From Taxillus chinensis (Eukaryota; Streptophyta; Magnoliopsida; Santalales; Loranthaceae): a stretch of 64,000 bases of DNA. Of this stretch, positions 57,497 through 64,000 are shown one piece after another. The stretch is from positions 15,261,965 to 15,325,964 of the forward strand of contig CM042089.1 in NCBI GenBank assembly GCA_023512835.1, written 5' to 3'. Every line of letters begins with the position of its first letter. The first letter of the stretch is position 1. The translations under genes and the position numbers were made by a program. Below the pieces are notes generated by a model. It did no database searches. It was not told the DNA's origin and was given only the letters and a program-made list of their open reading frames with translations.

Positions 57497-59345
57497 CAGC
57501 GTTCGAAAATACGGGCTGAGGCGGCGCCTTGAGGTGCTGCCTTGCCCGCCTCAGCTCCAACCCGCATGGAGGCGCCGCATCGAAGTCTGCCTCCACCGAC
57601 ATCCGCCTCGTACGGGCGAGGCGGATTGAGGCGGCCTATGTCGCCACCTCAACCCGTATCTGGATGAGGCGCCTACGACACGGAATCTTCAATAACATAA
57701 ATGGGTGTAAAAAAAATGATGCTCTAACCTAATATTATCGCCTCCAGTGTCGTCGTCGTCCTTTGTCGTCGAAGGGAAGTTGCCTCTATTACCATTGTCA
57801 GTAGCAGCGTCGTCGTCCTAGTGTTAGGTCGCATCTAGCATTATCGTCCGTCATCGATCGACGTCCAGTGTCATCATCCGTCGTGGATCGTCATCCAGCG
57901 TCGTGGATTGTTGTTTGACGTCATGCATTCAGCGTTCGTCCAACGTCGTTGTGTAGGTACGTACGCGATTTCTTAAATTTAAGTCATGGTTATATATTTA
58001 TTTTGATTAATTTAATAAATAGTTAATTAATTTGATTTTAAATTGTAAATATATTCATGGTTCGAAAATACGGGCTGAGGCGGCGCCTTGAGGTGTGACC
58101 TCTCCCGCCTCGTTCTCAGATCGCGTGGAGGCGCCGCCCTAGAACCCGCATCGGCTGCCGCCCGCCTTGGACAGGTGAGGCGGCCTGAGGCGGGCCGTTT
58201 CGCCGCCTCATCCCGTATGCGGGATGTGGCGCCCGCGTTGACGCTAGACTACCGATGACGACGCGACGCCAGTCGATCGACGACGGATGATCTCCTTCGA
58301 TGCCAGACTGTCGACGATAATGCGATGCCAGACGATCAACGATGAACGACCTCCTTTGACGCTAGACTGTCAACAGCGAAGCGAAGCTAGACGATCGACG
58401 CCGAACAACCTCCTTTGACCTTGTGACCTCTCTTTCTCCATCGACAAGCCTCTAACCTCCATCAACGAGCCTTGCGACCTCTCTTCCTCCATCAATCGAC
58501 AACGTCTACTCTCGTTTCGATGTCAGGTGATCACGTCTGCTCGCGACCTCTCATCTGCTCGAGATATTATTATAAGTTAACGCAGTAAATCATATATATA
58601 TCTTACTAATTATTATATATAATTATAATTTTAATAAATTTTAATAAATTATTAAATGTTAAAGTAAGTAAGGTATAAGGTGAATATAATTTATTTTAAA
58701 TTTCAATTATATTTTGTTTGTAAATATAATTTATTGTTGTACAATAACAAATAATCAAAGAAGAATTTTTTCTTAAAAATATGACATAATATGAATGTAT
58801 GAGACTTCATTTTATAATTGTAATATAATTTTATTATTTTAAAATTAAGTTTGCATAAATTTTATTTTATTTTATATATTTTGTATATTTTAAAAAAATT
58901 ATCATGAACAGTTGAGGCGCCCGCCTCGGTGTACGGCATCCAATCCGTACCGTACCGCATTTCGTATTTTTGAACCTTGATTATATTTATTATGGTAGAT
59001 TTAACATTAATGTTATATATTAATGTTATAAATTAAGTTAAATAATTTTATTGGAATTATATATTAAGTTATAAATTAATATTTTATATATTAACTTATT
59101 AAGTTATATATTAATGTTATAACCTAAGTTAAATAATTTAATTGGGATTATATATTAAGTTATAAATTAATGTTTTATATATTAAGTTATATTATATATT
59201 AATGTTATAAATTAAGTTATTTTTTATTTAAAAAAAAATTATCATTGTTGACGGTTGAGGTGCCCGCCTCAACCGCCTCAAGGCGCCCGCCTTACCATAC
59301 AACTTTGATTCTGTACCGTACCGCGTTTCATATTTTTGAATCTTA
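57497..59345. mobile_element. Non-autonomous hAT element (outer)
   Basis: Flanked by the perfect 8-bp target duplication TTTTATAT (57489-57496 and 59346-59353). Left end CAGCGTTCGAAAATACGG and right end, inverted, TAAGATTCAAAAATATG are diverged terminal repeats. Subterminal GAGGCGGCGCCTTGAGG and its relatives recur at both ends. A related second element (58056-58979) is inserted within it. Confidence 0.8.
58056..58979. mobile_element. Non-autonomous hAT element (inner)
   Basis: The 924-bp unit starts CATGGTTCGAAAATACGG and ends, inverted, CAAGGTTCAAAAATACG. The 8-bp flanks AATATATT (58048-58055) and ATTATATT (58980-58987) differ at one base. It shares the GCGGCGCCTTGAGG subterminal block with the outer element, so one family has inserted into itself. 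Confidence 0.78.
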
Positions 59346-59353
59346 TTTTATAT

Positions 59354-62078
59354 ATATCATATATACTTAATAATTTATTTATAATGGGAAATAAGTATAA
59401 TTTCTAATATTATTGAAATTAGGGTTGATTTTTAATTCATTTTAATTGTCTTCTGAAAAATATCAAAATAATATAATTTTGCTTCTACAGAACTAGAAAG
59501 AAAAAAAATGAAGCTTGCCAATTAGAGCAACTACAGAAAACCCATAGAAGTGAAAAAAGTGCACCAAAATGCATGCCTAATTTTTTTTTTTTTGGACTTT
59601 TCCTATATGAGGCACATTGGCTGTGCCTTGGCCTAGGCGCGCTTTGTCAACTGTGGATACACCTTTGTAAACACCCATTCTAGACCTGTTGAGAGGAGCT
59701 TAAAAAGACAGGAAATGGTATTGTTGAAGTTCAAGAGTTTAGCAACTGCAGAACGTCCACTCGCCAAGCCAGAAGGATGCCACCAGTTTTACAACATGTA
59801 AGGTTTGTATACCTGCTCCATCCTCGCTCTACCCCACATACTCGTAATAACCCACCTCAGGAGGACTTCCATTTTTGTTTGTTGAATGCAGTAGAGACTC
59901 CCCTTAGTTACCTGTAAGCTTGACTGAACTACAACTCAACTCCTTCTATTAAATTCTTGAACATTCCAAGTAAAGCCTATTAGACAACCATTAGGGCCCC
60001 ATTTATCTGCCTCACCCCACCTTGAAAACTAGAAACTCGGCACTCTCACCAAACTTTGCAGGCGTTTTATCTCTCACACCTCTGGCTTGCTACCTTTTGT
60101 TGCACTAGACTTCCCAAGATCGTTCAATATCCTTGAACAACTACATGGCCTATTTTTCTAGCCCTTAATAGACACTTATCAGTTTGCTCTAGGACACCAT
60201 GCTCTGGAGCACCCGATCAAACACATGGATAGATGGCTCCTTTTCCTCCCATCAATAGGATTAACAGCAAGTGCTGCCTTCAGGACGGAAAAGAATAAGG
60301 TAAAAAGGTCAAAACCACTGACTTTACTGCAAATGTACTGCCTTGAAGCTGTAAGCTGAATCATCGCCTTCGAATTCCCCCTGCCAATTAGATGAGCTGG
60401 CTCTGTTGCAGGACCCCACTAGATGACTTGGCTCCTGCTCCGTGCTTAGAGGAAGAGCACTTGGCCTTAGAGCTCCCATATAAACATGCGAGTGCCATCT
60501 CCTTGTTACTACCCATTTAAGCCAACAAGGGCTGTTTTCCAATCTTTGTCATCATAAGTCTTCACTGACCACATCGACAGCTCGGGCTCCTAGCAGATAG
60601 CGAGGTGACTCTCAATTGCAATGGTGAAGCCAAGATCGGCCATGTTCAGTTCAATTTCGCTGCTGGACACATTATAAGAGTGACACCAGGCGCCAACAGT
60701 GGTGGAGGGGGGAGATAATTCTTCCCCACTGGAAGGTAGCCACACCAACTAAAAACCTGTGTTCAAAACTATTTGCCAGCTGTAAGCTTTGAATTCGTTT
60801 GGGAAGATGATAGTTTTTGACATCCTATTCCCCTGTGCTCCTTCAATGAGTAGCGCATAAATTATTATTAATATGTGATATGTGATTTGTATCTGCTTTA
60901 AATTTTGTAAAACCTTAAAACTTGGTTACATTGCTTTACTTTTTCAAATTGCGATGTATACAATGAAGAATGTTTTGGTAGACAATGTGATTTTCTACAA
61001 TTTATGTGAGTGTAGTCTTGCCTGCAAAATGTAGGAAGGATTTTTTTATGTGATTTATCTCAATAGTGTTCAATATTTTTATTTGCTTGTGTCATTGTGG
61101 CTTTCAAGTGTAAATAGTGTATATTTTCTGAAGTAATTTGTATTGCATGAATGTAGAGATTACCTGTTGCCACAATAAAATTATTGGCATAAAGCTTATG
61201 CATGTGTGGCACTATAAAACTTTGCTGTACCAGTTGCATCTCCTATCAGGAATAACTTTCTTGTTTGTGGATATTATCCTTTTCTTAGTCAATTTGCAAA
61301 GCTCTTTTATTGTTCTAAATTTTAAATCAAGGATTACCTTGGAATGCATCATTTGGTCTATACATGCTAGATTGATCAAGGCTTTTGAAGAAATATTTTT
61401 TTCCCTTTCGTATATGTTTTGATGGCATCATGGATTTTGGGAAAATGCATAAAAGGAGGGAGCAAGATTGAGCTCTAGCTCTATTTGGTTGAATAGGTTT
61501 TGTTGACCAACATGGCCTGATGGAAAACATGTCTGACAGAGACTTTGGATTGGATGTAAAAATGATTCATTAATCTCATTAACATCATAAATTAAAACTT
61601 ATGAGTTGAGAAATAGATTCACCAAAAAAATGATATGAATGATAATGATTATTTTGTCTCCCTTGGCTTGGCCTAGGTCTATTTATTCACATCTTTAGCT
61701 GTATCCTCTCAAAGTATAATATTTTTTTGACTCGTTTTTGACACTGAAAAACAGTCATCAGAGTGCACATCTGTATGTGTGCACTGCCATAACTCATGCA
61801 ATGCATTTCCTGCATGGAATGGAGGGGATGGTGGAAATTTTATGTCTCTTAGCTGCTCTTACTTTTTGGCTTGTCTTTAATTTGTCTATGTAGAAGGTTA
61901 TAACTGGTCTCGAGGTTCTCTTTTCTTTCTTTAATAAATTCTTTATTTTAAGAAGTCCTATAAGAAGCCTGCCATGCCTGTACACTTCAAACTAGTTCAA
62001 ATTCTCATAATTGTGTGGTGTTGCATATGCTTTGGTGGTGTGCTAAACCATGTATGTTGTTTGAATTATATATATTAG
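59354..62078 (+). other. Remainder of PP5 intron 4
   Basis: AT-rich intron. The stretch 59650-60850 is less AT-rich and might hold eroded LINE-like sequence, but I recognise no domain. The acceptor at 62079 is TATATATTAG. Confidence 0.45.
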
Positions 62079-62229
62079 GTCAAAAGAATATGCCCAAATG
62101 ATCCTGATGCCAGTAGAAAAGTAAAGGAATGTGAGAAAGCTGTAATGAAGATTAAATTTGAAGAAGCAATATCCGTACCTGACTCACTAAGGTGTTCAAT
62201 AGCTGATTCTATTGATTTTCGTTCTATAG
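62079..62229 (+). CDS. PP5: PP5 coding exon 4 (TPR C-terminal helix and linker)
   Basis: The 151-nt exon encodes VKRICPNDPDASRKVKECEK and AVMKIKFEEAISVP, ending SIDFRSI plus one base. It closes the TPR domain and forms the linker towards the phosphatase core. The donor is ATAG|GTATCA at 62230. Phase 1 is preserved to the next exon. Together with exons 1-3 it gives 159 residues before the catalytic domain. The match to plant PP5 in order and exon phase is good. Confidence 0.88.
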
Positions 62230-62761
62230 GTATCATTTCTGTTCCTTCATACATCTTTTGCTGCTTGTAACCTCTCATGCTGTGGCTTGTAAAGTTTGGT
62301 TACGTCCCACAATGATTGAGATTCTTCACTAGCCTCGCTGTCAATTGTTAAAGTCATTTTCAGCATGCATCTAAATCCATGAGATAAATAAAACAATCAG
62401 TGACTTTGTATTTTTCCCTCTAACATCTTATCCTCTTATTTATTGTTATTATTATTATTATTATTCCCTGAAAACGGATTAATATTCCCTGAAAACGGAT
62501 TCCATGCCTTTTCTAGCAAAGGACCTTATTTATTTTCATTTTTGCTGCAATGAATTATGACCTTTTGTTAGTTGATGACCATTGTAGGATTTAGATCCAT
62601 AGCATTGTTTAATGCAGTTTAATTGGTGAATGTACATTGTAATACCACGTTGACCTAACATTTTCTGGTCTAAACTTAATTATTTTGTGCTGTCTGATCC
62701 TCACATCACCAATATATCACTGGATAAGAGATTTGATAATGCTTATTTACATATTTTTCAG

Positions 62762-62908
62762 TTCTGTGCTTTAAGCATTGGCAACGTATGGTCATTTGTT
62801 CATTTATAGTCGTGCTTCTTGCTTATCAACAAGGATTTGGAGTTTGGTTAACCGTATGTTTAAGCTCATATTTTGGAGGACCTGTTCCTAACATTGGGAT
62901 GTTAAAAG
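62762..62908 (+). CDS. PP5: PP5 cassette exon encoding membrane segments
   Basis: The exon follows TTTTTCAG and ends AAAG|GTACAA. It is 147 nt, phase 1 at both ends, so it can be skipped without changing frame. It encodes about 49 residues with two hydrophobic stretches, VICSFIVVLLAY and FGVWLTVCLSSYF. Plant PP5 is known in tomato and Arabidopsis to have a larger membrane (ER/nuclear envelope) isoform made by including a hydrophobic exon between the TPR and phosphatase domains. This one has that position and property. Reading past the donor gives a frame that closes at 63096, which would truncate the protein. Confidence 0.68.
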
Positions 62909-64000
62909 GTACAAGAAGAATATATTCTAGAGATACACATTATTGGTATCTTTGCAGCTGTATGGTTGCAGAAAATTATAGACAAAGGCTCCCCCTGCAT
63001 TTACTATGGGATATAATTGTTGTCAACTTTTATAGCCTTCTTTATTTGTTTTGGGTGCTGCTACAAAGGAATCATGTTCAGAAAATATTTTTGTGATTGT
63101 ATAATTGAATCTTAGTTTTTTTTTTTCTATTTTTTGAAGTTATGTTATGTTCTCATGCTTATAATTTATTTGAAGCACTCATTATATAACATACTTTAAC
63201 AAACAAATTATTCTGTACATGCTTTTTCTGTCACATCACCGCATGTCAAACATGTTTTGTGTATTCTTTTATAGTTTGTTGGATTCATGGAATAGAATGA
63301 AATGGAAGATTATCCTATCCATTTCTATTTTTATGTTTGGAATATCTAACCCTATGAGAATAATTGATTCTTATGGGGATTTCATTCCTATGAATATGAA
63401 AATTTTCATTCTCCCCATCCCCTAGGATTGAATCATTTCCATAGAGATGAGAATGATTTTCCAACAAAATCCTCTAAAATGATAAGTAAACCGGAAGACC
63501 CTCATCCAATCCTTGCCTCTAGCTGTATGTTGTTGTCACTACCGTCAAGGCAACCGCTGTCATCATTGCCACCGTCAAGTCCGTGATCTCTGTCTCTCCA
63601 TTGCCATTGATCTCTCTCTCCCTGTCACCTGATGCCATTGTGCAACAGCCGATGCCTGTCATTCTCTCTCTTGCTCGATGATGAAAGTGGAAGAGCTAGT
63701 GCGATTGTCATCACTGCAACAACTTGTCGATCTCTCTCTCCCTATTCTGTTGCTGGTTGTGAGGGTTGAAGAGGAAGGAGCATCGCGTTGAATGATTTAG
63801 GTTCAATGATGTATTTTTTTGTTTTATTTTAAAATTTATTATTTAAAAGGATATTTTTGTAATTATGAATCCAGCTAGGCATGTGAACCTTTTAAAAACG
63901 TTTCGTGCTCTGTATGAGAGACTTGTTTTATTTTGGTTTATGGTGCTACTGTTCTCACCTACTTTTTTCCCATCTTTAGAATCTGCGTTCTTCCCATTTG
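62909..64000 (+). other. PP5 intron 5, partly seen
   Basis: AT-rich intron with a (CT/CCATTG)-rich patch at 63520-63740. No further PP5 exon with recognisable phosphatase motifs lies before the window ends. Confidence 0.5.

Noticed and set aside
60179..60542. Two overlapping minus-strand frames
   Set aside because: No recognisable domain; they lie in an intron and may be eroded LINE sequence.
54655..62908. Other TPR co-chaperones (Hop, FKBP, CHIP) instead of PP5
   Set aside because: The exact sequence of TPR3 and the EEAISVP linker after a KKKE-like helix fit PP5 better, though the catalytic domain is not in view.
63219..63425. 68-codon plus-strand frame near the window end
   Set aside because: No PP5 phosphatase motif and no suitable splice sites; probably intron.
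1..64000. A previously undescribed defence or biosynthetic system
   Set aside because: All coding signals resolve to retrotransposon proteins or PP5. No cluster of unassigned genes is present.

Overview
The window is nuclear DNA from a flowering plant, probably a eudicot. It carries LTR retrotransposons with tRNA-iMet primer sites, hAT elements, plant LINEs and a plant-type protein phosphatase 5 (PP5) gene with short exons and long introns. I cannot name the species. There are no bacterial genes, no CRISPR array and no rRNA cluster.

Bases 1-33,760 are a nested stack of transposable elements. Target-site duplications (TSDs) visible by eye give its order. The deepest layer is a decayed Ty1/copia element (Copia-1; gag at 22.0 kb, integrase at 24.1-25.1 kb, reverse transcriptase/RNase H at 25.3-30.4 kb, 3' end at 33.4 kb). 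Into it inserted: a copia-type solo LTR (2443-3783); a long solo LTR on the minus strand (3948-20987), itself holding a whole Tekay/Del-like gypsy element (4004-16115) and another solo LTR (17158-19359); a Tat/Athila-like solo LTR (22581-24069); a gypsy solo LTR (25549-29103) holding a second copy of the copia-type solo LTR (26401-27705); and a second long solo LTR (30738-33276). At the far left, another gypsy LTR (42-2233) holds a complete 469-bp TRIM.

Bases 33,760-34,950 show no recognisable feature. Around 35.0-35.3 kb is a sequence that looks like a 5' UTR exon (CT-rich, short upstream ORF, strong GTAAGT donor). From 54,655 come plus-strand coding exons of PP5: three TPR repeats, then a 147-nt exon encoding hydrophobic segments. 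The phosphatase domain lies beyond the right edge. If the 35-kb exon belongs to PP5, the first intron is about 19.4 kb. That interval is filled by a second copia element (Copia-2, 36.1-53.7 kb), two related LINE derivatives inside it, an intact-structure Reina-like chromovirus (40276-45641), a solo LTR (37780-39231) and two hAT elements. The 6.6-kb intron 4 holds a LINE reverse-transcriptase relic and two nested hAT elements.

The only gene likely to serve the plant is PP5. All retrotransposon reading frames carry stops, frameshifts or insertions. The most unusual signals are: two solo LTRs whose left ends carry about 330 bp of internal sequence including a polypurine tract; an ACGT palindrome next to the TATA box in three different LTR families; a copia LTR filled with short repeats; two LINE copies that both lack a visible reverse transcriptase; and the PP5 cassette exon.
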